From positions 1-46,953 of the forward strand of contig JAHHUC010000007.1 of NCBI GenBank assembly GCA_020024215.1: DNA of 46,953 nt, in the 5' to 3' direction. A program made the translations under genes and the position numbers. The notes under the pieces were generated by a model. The model ran no database searches, was not told the origin of the DNA, and saw only the letters and a program-made list of their open reading frames with translations. Positions 25,642 to 34,101 of the stretch are shown here, piece after piece; positions within the stretch are counted from its first letter, which is position 1, and each line of letters starts with the position of its first letter. This DNA is from Oscillospiraceae bacterium. GTDB taxonomy: Bacteria > Bacillota > Clostridia > Oscillospirales > Ruminococcaceae.

Positions 25642-26157
25642 TATGCAGGAAACTGCCTATACTAAATGTTGGGGTAATCAAATAGAGCCTTGCTAAAAAT
25701 AAAAAGGCAGAGCACATTTGCCAAACTCCTTCAAAATGAAATTGTACTCTATCACAAACAGAGGACAAAATATTTTCTGCAAGAATTTTGCATAGATAGG
25801 TTATTTTCCTGGCCCTATTATAAATGAAACAAAAGATTTGTTTTGAATTCTTTAGTTATAGATGAATTTTAAGCTAAAAAGAGCAAGGCAGATTGGCAGT
25901 ATTTTATCTATCAAAATGCGAATAACATCTGATATTAACAGCAATGGATATTTTAAATGATAGAAAATGTGATAGCACAGCTTAAATATATGCCCAAGAA
26001 AAACAGGGGAAGAGTTCAATTATAATATAAGCATCTTTTTGCAAAATTTGCTCGCAGCAGGATGGCAAGGCCGGCTGCATCATATTTTGTATTTTATGTA
26101 TTTTGGGACGCAGCATTTATAATATGGATAAGGCGAGAAAAATTTTCAAATAAAATT

Positions 26158-26201
26158 AAAGATATATTTCGCTAAATATATCTTTAACGAAATATATCTT
26201 T
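26158..26201. repeat. Inverted repeat built on AAAGATATATTTCG
   Basis: AAAGATATATTTCG (26158-26171) pairs perfectly with its reverse complement at 26188-26201, 14 bp with a 16-nt centre that itself repeats AAATATATCTTT. It could be an operator cluster, a hairpin or a remnant repeat; function unknown. Confidence 0.6.
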
Positions 26202-26252
26202 TGAAAATGGCAGAAAGGAAAGGGGATAGGTGCAATCAAAATAAAAAGCACA

Positions 26253-26305
26253 ACCGACAATAAAGCAGGAAACCTTAAAAAAGATTTCCTGCCACAGCTG
26301 TCGGT
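26253..26305 (-). terminator. Nested hairpin, probable terminator of the GntR-ABC operon
   Basis: The inner stem GCAGGAAA (26265-26272) pairs with TTTCCTGC (26285-26292) and extends by CTT/AAG to an AAAA loop. The outer stem ACCGACA (26253-26259) pairs with TGTCGGT (26299-26305). On the minus strand the structure is followed by a T-rich tail, so it probably terminates the operon that ends at 26398. Confidence 0.55.
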
Positions 26306-26397
26306 ATAAGCGGTGTTGTTTGGTTTTGTGAACTGGGGGCAAAGCCAATTCATTTTGACTGTTATCTATCTTTGCTGACTTTATTGTATATCAAGGT

Positions 26398-27111
26398 TTA
26401 TAATTCCTTATGTCGGAATTTAACAATGCTTGCTGAGACACAAGCTGCAAGCAAGGCTAAAGATAAAAAAATTGAAATGTGATATGCCTCTGTAATCCTT
26501 CCACCGGCAATTTCATTTATTTGAATAACAGGGCTGTATTTCAAAATTCCTGCTGCATTTTCATAAAATTTATTTGTAAAGACTACAATTATAATGGCAG
26601 AAGCGATGGATGTCCCCATAGCAATAACGCCTTTTTCCAGCAATACAGAGAATAAAAAGAAAAAGGAAAATATTCCTAGATATAACGGCAGCGGTTTTAT
26701 AAATGAGATAAGGAGTGCTTGCAGCACCTTTAGGTAGGAGGTTTCGACGCCTTGGACAATAGCTGCAGCAAGGGTTGATATCATAGGATAGAACAGCAGC
26801 AGCAATGTGCAGCCACCAATATAATGGAGAAATTTTGCACATATAATTGCTGTTCTTGTATAGCCGTTTGAAATATAGCGGCGCAGCATTCCGTTTGAAA
26901 AATCATCAGTCACAATAATCGCACTATAAATTCCGCAGGATAATATCGGAACCATACTATCCTTGGCTAAGCTTGTAAGTGCAGCTTCAGCACTGTTATA
27001 GCTGCCGGTAAAAATTGACACACCACTGCAAGCTGATAGAACACCTATAATAATCAATAAGTAATAGGAGTGTGTAAATTTAAACCACTCAGCTTTTAAC
27101 ATTCCCTTCAT
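26398..27111 (-). CDS. ABC transporter permease (ABC-2 type)
   Basis: A 237-aa integral membrane protein with about six hydrophobic segments. It starts MKGMLKAEWFKFTHSYYLLIIIG, the usual start of ABC-2-type permeases in small GntR-regulated exporters. It lacks a solute-binding partner and overlaps the ATPase gene by 4 nt (ATGA), so the pair forms an exporter. Substrate unknown; comparable YtrA-regulated systems respond to cell-envelope stress. GGGGGA lies before the start at 27111. Confidence 0.88.
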   Translation of the reverse strand: MKGMLKAEWFKFTHSYYLLIIIGVLSACSGVSIFTGSYNSAEAALTSLAKDSMVPILSCGIYSAIIVTDDFSNGMLRRYISNGYTRTAIICAKFLHYIGGCTLLLLFYPMISTLAAAIVQGVETSYLKVLQALLISFIKPLPLYLGIFSFFFLFSVLLEKGVIAMGTSIASAIIIVVFTNKFYENAAGILKYSPVIQINEIAGGRITEAYHISIFLSLALLAACVSASIVKFRHKEL

Positions 27112-27971
27112 TGTTTTTCCCCCTTTGCATAGATCAGCATGATCTCATCAATAGATGCCGGATCAATTACAGCTTTAGGATACCTCTTTTTGGCAGCGTC
27201 TCTGTTGCCAACCAACACTTCCCATTCATAATCCTGTTTGCGATAGGCAATAATTTCGCTTTTGTCAATAGCCTCAAATTGAGCTGCACCACATCGAATA
27301 ATACCGTATTTATATTTCAATTCATCCTTTGATTTGCTGAATACCACTCTGCCGCCATGAATAAAGATGATATAATCTGCAACCTTCTCCAAGTCGCTTG
27401 TAATGTGAGATGACACCAAAATGGAATGTCTTTCATCCTGCACAAATTCCAAAAATATATCCAAGATATCATCCCGCACAACCGGGTCAAGCCCACCGGT
27501 CGCTTCATCTAAAATAAGAAGGTCAGAGCCGTGCGATAAAGATACTGCTATGGCCAATTTCATTTTCATTCCTTTTGAAAATGCTTTAATTTTTTTATTT
27601 AATGGCAAGGACAGCTTTTTTAACAGGGAAATATATTTGTTCTTATCCCACAAAGGATAAATATTGTGCAAAAGGCAGCCTAATTTTTGAGGTGTGAGGG
27701 CTTCTGAAAAATTATTCCCGTCAAACACCACTCCAATTTGATTCCTGATGGCAAAATCGATATCCCGGTCTTGCTTTCCAAAAATTGTTATGTGTCCTGC
27801 ATCCTTTTTAATTAAGCCAAGTATGGCTTTTATTGTGGTGCTTTTTCCTGCACCGTTTTCTCCAATCAGTCCTACGATTGTGCCTCTGGGAACATCAAAT
27901 GTCACATCATCCAAAACAAAGTCTCTGTATCTTTTTGTTAATCCATTTACACTTAAAGCGATATCATTCAT
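27108..27971 (-). CDS. ABC transporter ATP-binding protein
   Basis: A 287-aa ATPase with Walker A (GENGAGKST), a signature-like AFSKGMKMKLAIA, Walker B LLILDEATGGLDP and the H-loop (SSHI). The Q-loop region reads IGVVFDGNNFSEALTP. The C-terminal 80 residues are the usual extension of ABC-2 exporters. Three consecutive ATG codons follow GAGGAGG; 27971 gives the best spacing, with 27977 as alternative. It sits between the GntR gene and the permease in a fully overlapping operon. Confidence 0.92.
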   Translation of the reverse strand: MNDIALSVNGLTKRYRDFVLDDVTFDVPRGTIVGLIGENGAGKSTTIKAILGLIKKDAGHITIFGKQDRDIDFAIRNQIGVVFDGNNFSEALTPQKLGCLLHNIYPLWDKNKYISLLKKLSLPLNKKIKAFSKGMKMKLAIAVSLSHGSDLLILDEATGGLDPVVRDDILDIFLEFVQDERHSILVSSHITSDLEKVADYIIFIHGGRVVFSKSKDELKYKYGIIRCGAAQFEAIDKSEIIAYRKQDYEWEVLVGNRDAAKKRYPKAVIDPASIDEIMLIYAKGEKQ

Positions 27972-27973
27972 CA

Positions 27974-28357
27974 TCATTCCTCCTCATAAAACAGTCTCAA
28001 AAGCTCTACCAGCTTTTCGATGGAAATACCGCTTGTTCTGCCTATTTCTGCGGCTTCTTGCAAATGTTCCTCTGCGATACGCTGCTGCTCCTCTTGATAA
28101 AATTCTTTATTTTGTGCAGAAACGAAGCTTCCTCTGCCAACTGTGGTTTCAATAAAACCGTCTCTTTGTAAATCTTCATACGCTTTTTGTACGGTGATGA
28201 CACTTACATGAATTGACTTTGCCAATGCCCGCATAGAGGGAATTGCAGCTCCTGCCTGCAATTCTCCGCTCATTATCATAGCTTTAATTTGTGAAGTGAT
28301 TTGCTCATAAATCGGCTTATTGGCGTTATTGCTTATGATGATTTCCGTTTTTCTCAC
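27974..28357 (-). CDS. GntR family transcriptional regulator (YtrA-like)
   Basis: A 127-aa regulator with the winged helix of GntR proteins (PIYEQITSQIKAMIMSGELQAG, then PSMRALAKSIHVSVITVQKAYEDL) and only a short C-terminal helix pair, as in the YtrA subfamily. The start is GTG 28357 with GAGGG just upstream; the longer frame to 28420 would run across its own promoter. It is the first gene of a GntR-ATPase-permease operon and a perfect inverted repeat overlaps the promoter -10, so autoregulation is expected. Confidence 0.9.
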   Translation of the reverse strand: MRKTEIIISNNANKPIYEQITSQIKAMIMSGELQAGAAIPSMRALAKSIHVSVITVQKAYEDLQRDGFIETTVGRGSFVSAQNKEFYQEEQQRIAEEHLQEAAEIGRTSGISIEKLVELLRLFYEEE

Positions 28358-28366
28358 CTTACCCTC

Positions 28367-28420
28367 TATAATGTACTTAATGCACAGGTACATTATATTC
28401 AATTTTCTTTTTGTTGTCAA
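28367..28420 (-). promoter_or_regulatory. Perfect-consensus promoter and operator of the GntR-ABC operon
   Basis: Minus strand: -35 TTGACA (28415-28420), 17-nt spacer, -10 TATAAT (28392-28397). The inverted repeat TATAATGTAC (28367-28376) with GTACATTATA (28388-28397), 11-nt centre, covers the -10 and the start site. GTAC-type dyads are typical of YtrA-like GntR operators. A full-consensus promoter under tight repression is a coherent reading. Confidence 0.8.
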
Positions 28421-28733
28421 TGGCTTAATTAAAAATTACAGAACAAATAAGTCAAAAAAGCAAGGGGGATAGCTAACAACTTGTTTTGCTTCTTTACCGC
28501 AGATAAACATTTGCATCCAAATTATCTTTTTTGGAATTTGCATAATATATTTATTTGCTGCTTGGCAAAGTATACTTAAATTTACATAAGGTAGCTCTTT
28601 TATAATACCCAGCTTGCAATTTTGCTTCAGCATAAAGAAAAGGCAGGCACATGGTTATCTTCATGTGTCTGCCCTTAGTTTAGACTTTTATTAAATCGGC
28701 GCTGTAATTTTTATTGAAACTTTCAATTATGCA
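28421..28733. other. Intergenic region between the GntR operon and era
   Basis: A 313-nt AT-rich stretch with no convincing gene; the 65-codon minus frame at 28436-28633 lacks a ribosome binding site and family resemblance. It contains the era-operon terminator. Confidence 0.5.
28632..28673 (-). terminator. Terminator of the yqfC-yqfD-phoH-ybeY-era operon
   Basis: A 12-bp stem (28642-28653 with 28662-28673, one G-U) with an 8-nt loop. On the minus strand it is followed by TTTTCTTT. It lies about 60 nt beyond the era stop codon. Confidence 0.8.
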
Positions 28734-29627
28734 CTAATCATTGTTAAAACCAAAGTTTTTAAGCTGTATTTCGCTGTCGCGCCAGCCCTCCTTGATTCTT
28801 ACAAAACATTTAAGATTCACCTTAATTCCAAGGAAATCCTCAATATCCATTCTTGCCTTTGTGGAAATATTTTTCAGCATATTTCCGCCCTTGCCTATTA
28901 TTATACCTTTGTGACTTTCCTTTTCACATACAATGCAGGCTTCAATATCCATTATTTCCTGTGATTCTCTCTGACGCATTTTTTCAATCATAACAGCTGT
29001 TCCATGAGGTATCTCTTCTCTTAAATTCATGAGAAGCTTTTCCCTTATTATTTCAGCTGCTATGGCTCTTTCGGGCATATCGGTAAGTGCATCATCATCA
29101 AAGAAGTGATGTCCGGTTACACTGTGCTTTCTCACTTCACTTAAAAAATCATCCACACCTTCGCCTGTTAGTGCGCAGACAGGTACAACCGCATCAAATT
29201 TGCAAAGGGAGCTTACCAAAGCTATTTTCTTCAAAAGCTTTTCCTTATCAACAAGTGTATCTATTTTATTGATAACAAGTATAACAGGCAGGGAAGAGGA
29301 TTTAAGACTTTCAATAAGAGCTTTTTCTACATCATTTAAGTCACCATGCCACTCTATAACCAGTGCCACAACATCTGCACCTGCAATTGACTGCTTTGCT
29401 TCTTTAACCATATAGCTTCCCAGCTTTGACTTTGGAGTGTGCAGTCCCGGTGTATCTATGAATACATACTGAAGCTCACCTTCTGTAAGTATTCCGGTTA
29501 TGCGATTTCTTGTGGTCTGAGGCTTATTTGTTACAATGGCGATTTTTTCTCCCATAATGCAATTCATAAGTGAAGATTTGCCCACATTTGCTTTTCCCAT
29601 TATGGAAACGAATACATTTTTTGTCAT
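28734..29627 (-). CDS. era: GTPase Era
   Basis: A 297-aa Era, a GTPase that binds 16S rRNA and helps 30S maturation. Motifs: G1 GKANVGKSS, G3 DTPGLHTP, G4 NKID, G5-like CALTGEG, and a C-terminal KH domain with the IIGKGGNMLK loop. AAGGAA lies 8 nt before the ATG. Last gene of the operon after ybeY. The genes often found between ybeY and era in Bacillus (dgkA, cdd) are absent. Confidence 0.96.
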   Translation of the reverse strand: MTKNVFVSIMGKANVGKSSLMNCIMGEKIAIVTNKPQTTRNRITGILTEGELQYVFIDTPGLHTPKSKLGSYMVKEAKQSIAGADVVALVIEWHGDLNDVEKALIESLKSSSLPVILVINKIDTLVDKEKLLKKIALVSSLCKFDAVVPVCALTGEGVDDFLSEVRKHSVTGHHFFDDDALTDMPERAIAAEIIREKLLMNLREEIPHGTAVMIEKMRQRESQEIMDIEACIVCEKESHKGIIIGKGGNMLKNISTKARMDIEDFLGIKVNLKCFVRIKEGWRDSEIQLKNFGFNND

Positions 29628-29644
29628 CTGTAAATTTCCTTACA

Positions 29645-30145
29645 TTATATTTTTTTGGTAAATGTTTCATCTCTGGAAAGGCCTAAATCCTGAAGGATTG
29701 CTTCCTCTTTTTCACGCATTATCCTTTCCTCAAGACCACCATTTTCATGGTCATAGCCCAAAAGGTGGAGCATGGAATGAACGGTGAGAAAGCCTACCTC
29801 TCTTTGAAGGGAATGCCCATAGGCCTTAGCCTGTTCAACGGCTCTTTCCATAGAAATAACAATATCTCCCAGAATACAGGCGTTTGTTTCGGCATTTATT
29901 TCATATTCTCCGTTTTCTCCCATAGGGAAGGAGAGTACATCGGTTGCAGTATCTTTATTTCTGTAAGAAGAATTCAAATCACGAATACTTTTGTCATCTG
30001 TAAAGCTCACGCTTATTTCGGCCGGTTCGGGAAATTTTTCATGATTCAAAACAGCATTACAACATCTCTTCACCAGCATCCTAGTTCCCGTGGGTATCTT
30101 CACTTTTTTTTGCTTATTGGTTATAAAAATCTTTGCGGCTGCCAT
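29645..30145 (-). CDS. ybeY: Endoribonuclease YbeY
   Basis: A protein of about 166 aa with the zinc motif H-x3-H-x5-H (HSMLHLLGYDH), characteristic of the single-strand endoribonuclease YbeY involved in 16S rRNA maturation. Upstream blocks SVSFTDDKSIRDLNSSYRNKDTATDVLSFPM are typical. The ORF can start at 30160 (its ATG overlaps the phoH stop in TAATG), but GGGAG spacing and homology favour ATG 30145. Translationally coupled to phoH, upstream of era. Confidence 0.93.
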   Translation of the reverse strand: MAAAKIFITNKQKKVKIPTGTRMLVKRCCNAVLNHEKFPEPAEISVSFTDDKSIRDLNSSYRNKDTATDVLSFPMGENGEYEINAETNACILGDIVISMERAVEQAKAYGHSLQREVGFLTVHSMLHLLGYDHENGGLEERIMREKEEAILQDLGLSRDETFTKKI

Positions 30146-30159
30146 TTTATACACTCCCA

Positions 30160-31131
30160 TTATTTTTTGTGATGATTGGTGTTGCTATTGTAGTATTTTT
30201 CATATGCCTTTATGATTTCTTGTATGATATGATGCCTTATTACATCTTTCTCCGTCAAACGGATTTGCTCTATGCCTTCTATGTTTTTTAAAATCTTCAA
30301 AGCCTCTATAAGTCCTGATTTTTTATCAGGAAGGTCTATCTGAGTAATATCTCCGGTTATAACCGCCTTTGAATTCTGACCTAATCTTGTAAGAAGCATT
30401 TTCATCTGCTCGGGTGTAGTATTTTGGGCCTCATCCAATATAATGAAGGAATCATCTAAAGTTCTTCCTCTCATGTAAGCCAGAGGAGCCACCTCAATAT
30501 TGCCCTTTTCAAGATATCTTTGAAAATTTTCAGGCCCCAGCATATCAAAAAGTGCATCATATAAGGGCCTTAAATAGGGGTCCACCTTGTTTTGCAGATC
30601 TCCGGGCAAAAATCCAAGCTTTTCGCCTGCTTCAACAGCAGGCCTTGTAAGGATTATCCTGTTTATATCATGGTTTCTGAATGCTTTGACAGCCATTGCC
30701 ACCGCAAGATAAGTTTTTCCTGTTCCGGCAGGTCCCACACCAAATGTGATTGTGTTCGTTTTTATTGCACCTATATATTTTCGCTGTCCTATGGTTTTTG
30801 CTTTAAGTGGTCTGCCCTTGGCAGTTATGCAGATAACATCTGAGGTGAAGTTGAAGAGTTCCTCCTGCTGCCCCTCTTTCACAAAACTTATGACATACCT
30901 GATATTCTGCTCATTCAGCGCTTCACCTTTATTCAATATATTGAAAAGTCCTTTTATTGCATCGCATGCCAGCGGAACATTTTCTTCACTTCCGGTTACC
31001 TTTATATCATCTCCCCGCAGGATAACTGTAACGCCCAGCTCTTGCTCAATCAGCCTGATATTGGTATCAAAATTTCCAAAAAGAGCCAATGTGTGTTCCA
31101 TCCGTTCAGTTTCAACGAATTGTTCGATCAT
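30160..31131 (-). CDS. phoH: PhoH family ATPase
   Basis: A 323-aa PhoH-like protein: an N-terminal KH-like region, then an ATPase core with Walker A GPAGTGKTYLA, the segment TRPAVEAGEKLGFLPGDL and Walker B FIILDEAQN. These proteins are encoded with ybeY and linked to RNA metabolism, but their precise activity is uncertain. AAAGGTGG precedes ATG 31131. It lies between the sporulation gene yqfD and ybeY; the pgpH (yqfF) gene present at this place in Bacillus is missing. Confidence 0.94.
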   Translation of the reverse strand: MIEQFVETERMEHTLALFGNFDTNIRLIEQELGVTVILRGDDIKVTGSEENVPLACDAIKGLFNILNKGEALNEQNIRYVISFVKEGQQEELFNFTSDVICITAKGRPLKAKTIGQRKYIGAIKTNTITFGVGPAGTGKTYLAVAMAVKAFRNHDINRIILTRPAVEAGEKLGFLPGDLQNKVDPYLRPLYDALFDMLGPENFQRYLEKGNIEVAPLAYMRGRTLDDSFIILDEAQNTTPEQMKMLLTRLGQNSKAVITGDITQIDLPDKKSGLIEALKILKNIEGIEQIRLTEKDVIRHHIIQEIIKAYEKYYNSNTNHHKK

Positions 31132-31286
31132 TTCATTCCACCTTTTACATATTTATTAGTATTATACTATAAATTTTTCCTTTTGTCATAAAAATTATTA
31201 GAATTTTCTATTTTTATTATAGTTTGTGAAGTTTTGCAAATTGTTGTTTCAATAAGAATATATATGGGTTATTTTGTAAATAAAGG

Positions 31287-32444
31287 CTAAAATTCTCTTA
31301 TTACAGCAATATCCTTTATATAATCAATATCATAGGTAACATAAAGAAAGTTTCCGTCCTCTTTTTCGGTTGTCTTGCTGGATATTAGTTTTATACAATC
31401 CAGCTCCTTTGTTCTTTTTTCAAAAATATCCTCAGCTTTTTTTTGCATCTGTGCTCGATTGTATGTAATGGTGTTATACTTTACAGGCTGCATTATCTCC
31501 TTTACTATACTTATATTGTCAAAAAAAGGCAGGTCAATTCGTTTTTGGCTTAATTGGATTGTTTCACCCTTTCCCTTTGGACTAAGCAGAAAATTTCTGT
31601 CACCTAAAATAAATCTGTATTGAGAAAAGCTTTTTTCTGTTGGAACAGGCAGCTTTTCCTTTTTGGGCACAGCAGCAGTGATGCTTTGGCTGCACAGTGC
31701 GTAAACCTTTCCTGTTGAGTAAACGCATCTGATGCCGCCATATTGGTCAACCATAGTGCCTGATACCAAAATATCTCCTTTGCCCACCGTGTCTCCCTTT
31801 TGGCACAGAGACTGACCGTTTCTTATTTCCATATATACTATATGTCCATCACATTCTGCAATGATATCAGAATGTTTTTCTTTGCTGAATTCTTTTGGCG
31901 GCGGATTTTCTTTTTCACTTGTTTCCACCATCAACTTACAGCCCTTTATGTTCAGACTGTCCCATGCCAGCTTGTTTTCCAATATCATAAGCTTTCTTTG
32001 TGCATTTTTTACATCTATACTGCTGCTTTTTACCCCTTTCTTTATTCCCAGACTTTCAAGACAAGAGAGTATCTCTGTCTTTAAAGCGGGGTTTTCGGTG
32101 TTTACATTTATTATCCATATTCTTGAGGTGAGAAAGCTGAGCAAGATAAGAGAGGCTGCAGCCCCCAATAATATTCCGTATCTTTTTTTCAGCTTTGACA
32201 GCGAAAAGGGGATACCGTGTTTTTCTGATATCGCAAATTTTGTATTTCTGGATTTTCTCAGATGCTTTATTCTTTTATAGTCCTTTGCGTATGCCTTTGC
32301 AGAAATACTTTTATCCTTTGGCACAATGTCCCAAAGTGGTATTTTTTGAATTTTGCAGCTGTTTATTATTCTTTGCGGAAATGAGCCTGTTATTATAAAC
32401 TTTACATACCCTCTCAGATATCTTAAAAGCTGAAGCATAAGCAT
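31287..32444 (-). CDS. yqfD: Sporulation protein YqfD
   Basis: A 385-aa YqfD-like protein. It has an N-terminal cytoplasmic region starting LRYLRGYVKFIITGSFPQRIINSC, one transmembrane segment at about residues 90-110 (GILLGAAASLILLSFL), and a large extracytoplasmic part with GxxVxKGDxLVSG-type barrel-sandwich segments (GQSLCQKGDTVGKGDILVSGTM). In Bacillus the gene is under the mother-cell sigma-E regulon and mutants are blocked at stage IV. It is translated 1 nt after yqfC. The 155-nt gap before phoH may hold a separate promoter for the housekeeping genes. Confidence 0.9.
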   Translation of the reverse strand: MLMLQLLRYLRGYVKFIITGSFPQRIINSCKIQKIPLWDIVPKDKSISAKAYAKDYKRIKHLRKSRNTKFAISEKHGIPFSLSKLKKRYGILLGAAASLILLSFLTSRIWIINVNTENPALKTEILSCLESLGIKKGVKSSSIDVKNAQRKLMILENKLAWDSLNIKGCKLMVETSEKENPPPKEFSKEKHSDIIAECDGHIVYMEIRNGQSLCQKGDTVGKGDILVSGTMVDQYGGIRCVYSTGKVYALCSQSITAAVPKKEKLPVPTEKSFSQYRFILGDRNFLLSPKGKGETIQLSQKRIDLPFFDNISIVKEIMQPVKYNTITYNRAQMQKKAEDIFEKRTKELDCIKLISSKTTEKEDGNFLYVTYDIDYIKDIAVIREF

Positions 32445-32445
32445 A

Positions 32446-32709
32446 TTATTTCACCCTCACAAAGTTCAAAGCCCTTATGTTACCCTTTACAGCTATGGCA
32501 TCATTGTCTATAAAGCTTATTATAAGATTGGAGCCTTCAATGCTTATCTGAATACCACGTACATTTACCTTTATTTTGCTGCTGCTGTATTCCAAAATGC
32601 TGTTGCTGCCACATAATAGAAGTTCGTTTGTGCCATCCATTTGAAAAAAAGGCTTATCAAAGTCTGTGTTCTCAGGTATTTTTATAAGTGACTCTAATTT
32701 TTTTATCAA
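32446..32709 (-). CDS. yqfC: Sporulation protein YqfC (YabP/YqfC family)
   Basis: An 87-aa beta-rich protein of the YabP/YqfC family (ILEYSSSKIKVNVRGIQISIEGSNLIIS), needed for normal sporulation in Bacillus, mechanism unknown. The longest frame starts at GTG 32718, but AGAGGTG fits a TTG start at 32709 (6-nt spacing). It is divergent from ylbJ with only about 85 nt between the two start codons, so two sporulation promoters must share that space. Confidence 0.88.
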   Translation of the reverse strand: MIKKLESLIKIPENTDFDKPFFQMDGTNELLLCGSNSILEYSSSKIKVNVRGIQISIEGSNLIISFIDNDAIAVKGNIRALNFVRVK

Positions 32710-32794
32710 AACATTCACCTCTTATAAATGATTATGAAAGTGAGAGTATATATTTGACAAACCTTTTATATTTATTTTAAAGAGGTGATTTGAT

Positions 32795-33811
32795 TTGTTG
32801 GTTAAAAGTCTGCTTATCTGTTTTTTGAGTTTTATACTTATTTATGACCCTGCAATAGCAATCGAAAGCTTTAAAGAAAGCTATGAACTCATAATAAACA
32901 TACTTCTGCCATCCATGCTGCCTTTTATGATAATTTCCCAGCTGGTGGTTTTAACAGACGTAAAGAATATTGCGGCGCTTTTGATGAAGGCGGTATTTAG
33001 AATTTTTAACCTGCCTTCTGATTTAGCGGCCTTTTTCATCTGCTCCATAATAGGGGGGTATCCCACAGGAATAAAATCGCTTTCTGCAAGCTTAAGAAAT
33101 AACAGCATAAGCGAAGATACGGTTAAAGAGTATATTCCTTTTTTAATAAATGCCGGACCCGGATTTGTGGTTGTTGCTGTGGGAAAGGTGATGTTTGGCT
33201 CTTTGAAGCTGGGTGTGATATTATATATTTCTCAGATTACTGCCTCTCTTGTTATAGGTAAGCTTCTCATGAAAAAGGAAAAATATGTTGTCACCAATTC
33301 TAAAAAAGGGATGAGGTTTTCACAGGCGCTGGTCATATCAGTAAATGATTCATCAGAAGCTATGCTGACAATCAGCGGCTACATATTGTTTTTCTCCCTG
33401 ATCACATCTGTGCTGGAAGGAATTTTTGGGGATTTTTTGCCCAGCAGACTTTTATCCTCAATTATGGAGGTGACAAACGGATGCAAAATAGCCTCCGGCA
33501 TGAGTAAAGGATATTTGCTGGCTTCATTTTTGATAAGCTTTTCAGGTCTATCCAGCATTTATCAGATAAAGTCCATAGCATATAAGGATAAATTAAATCT
33601 GGAAAAAATTATCCCCATAAAGCTTTTTGAGGGAATTTTGGCATCGGCAATCACATTTTTGCTTGTAAAGCTGTTTCCCATTACACAAATGGCAGCATCC
33701 ATTAACACACCTCCTTTATGCACATATTCACCAAACAGACTGATGGAAATTATACTTATTGGTATGATGTTCTCGCAAATATTTGTCAGTACAGATTTTT
33801 CCGGGGCATAA
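32795..33811 (+). CDS. ylbJ: Sporulation integral membrane protein YlbJ
   Basis: A 338-aa polytopic membrane protein with about eight hydrophobic segments. Typical YlbJ blocks are seen: LLPSMLPFMIISQL, FFICSIIGGYPTGIKSL, and INAGPGFVVVAVGKVMFGS. YlbJ belongs to the nucleoside-recognition (Gate) domain proteins, and in Bacillus is made in the mother cell under sigma-E and needed for spore cortex formation. It starts at TTG 32795 (an adjacent TTG at 32798 is also possible) with AGAGGTG 7 nt upstream. It is followed by a small cysteine protein and a cell-wall hydrolase. Confidence 0.92.
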   Translation: MLVKSLLICFLSFILIYDPAIAIESFKESYELIINILLPSMLPFMIISQLVVLTDVKNIAALLMKAVFRIFNLPSDLAAFFICSIIGGYPTGIKSLSASLRNNSISEDTVKEYIPFLINAGPGFVVVAVGKVMFGSLKLGVILYISQITASLVIGKLLMKKEKYVVTNSKKGMRFSQALVISVNDSSEAMLTISGYILFFSLITSVLEGIFGDFLPSRLLSSIMEVTNGCKIASGMSKGYLLASFLISFSGLSSIYQIKSIAYKDKLNLEKIIPIKLFEGILASAITFLLVKLFPITQMAASINTPPLCTYSPNRLMEIILIGMMFSQIFVSTDFSGA

Positions 33812-33870
33812 GCTGTTGTTCTTTTATTTATAATATGGTAGAATAAATTGTCGAAGGAAGTGATATTTTA

Positions 33871-34092
33871 GTGATATTCAAAAGTGATTTTTTCAGCAGC
33901 AATATAGAGCCTGCCTGTGAATATTGCGTTCATGGGGAGCTTTCAAGGGACAAAAAAACAGTCCTTTGCATAAAAAAAGGAGTGGTCGCTCCATATTACA
34001 GCTGTTCAAAGTACAAGTATGAAATAACCAAAAGAACACCTAAGCCGCAAGTAAAAATGCGAAATTATGATGATGAGGACTTCAGTCTTTAA
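33871..34092 (+). CDS. Small four-cysteine protein of unknown function
   Basis: A 73-aa protein with four cysteines, C16-x2-C19, C33 and C45, arranged like a small zinc ribbon or iron-binding knuckle (EPACEYCVHGEL, TVLCIKKG, YYSCSKYKYE), then a basic stretch and an acidic end (DDEDFSL). GTG start with GAAGGAAG upstream. It stops immediately before the ribosome binding site of the amidase gene (9-nt gap), so the two are coupled. No characterised family recognised; probably cytoplasmic. A reasonable guess is a regulatory or metal-binding factor, with no direct evidence. Confidence 0.78.
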   Translation: MIFKSDFFSSNIEPACEYCVHGELSRDKKTVLCIKKGVVAPYYSCSKYKYEITKRTPKPQVKMRNYDDEDFSL

Positions 34093-34101
34093 AGGAGAAT
34101 T

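Larger units (their letters stand above)
25642..26397. other. Large gene-free stretch between tuf and the ABC operon
   Basis: About 750 nt of AT-rich sequence with no ORF that has both a ribosome binding site and coding character; a 65-codon minus-strand frame at 26156-26353 is judged spurious. Its right part holds inverted repeats described separately. No tRNA, CRISPR or transposase remnant recognised. Confidence 0.5.

Noticed and set aside
26156..26353. Minus-strand 65-codon ORF in the gene-free stretch
   Set aside because: It spans the nested hairpin, has no ribosome binding site and no recognisable family.
28436..28633. Minus-strand 65-codon ORF upstream of the GntR operon
   Set aside because: No Shine-Dalgarno sequence, no homology recognised, and it reads through AT-rich sequence next to a terminator.
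32720..32760. Sigma-E-like promoter for yqfC (AAATATA ... CATAATCA, minus strand)
   Set aside because: The -10 resembles the consensus but the -35 and the spacing are too poor to claim.
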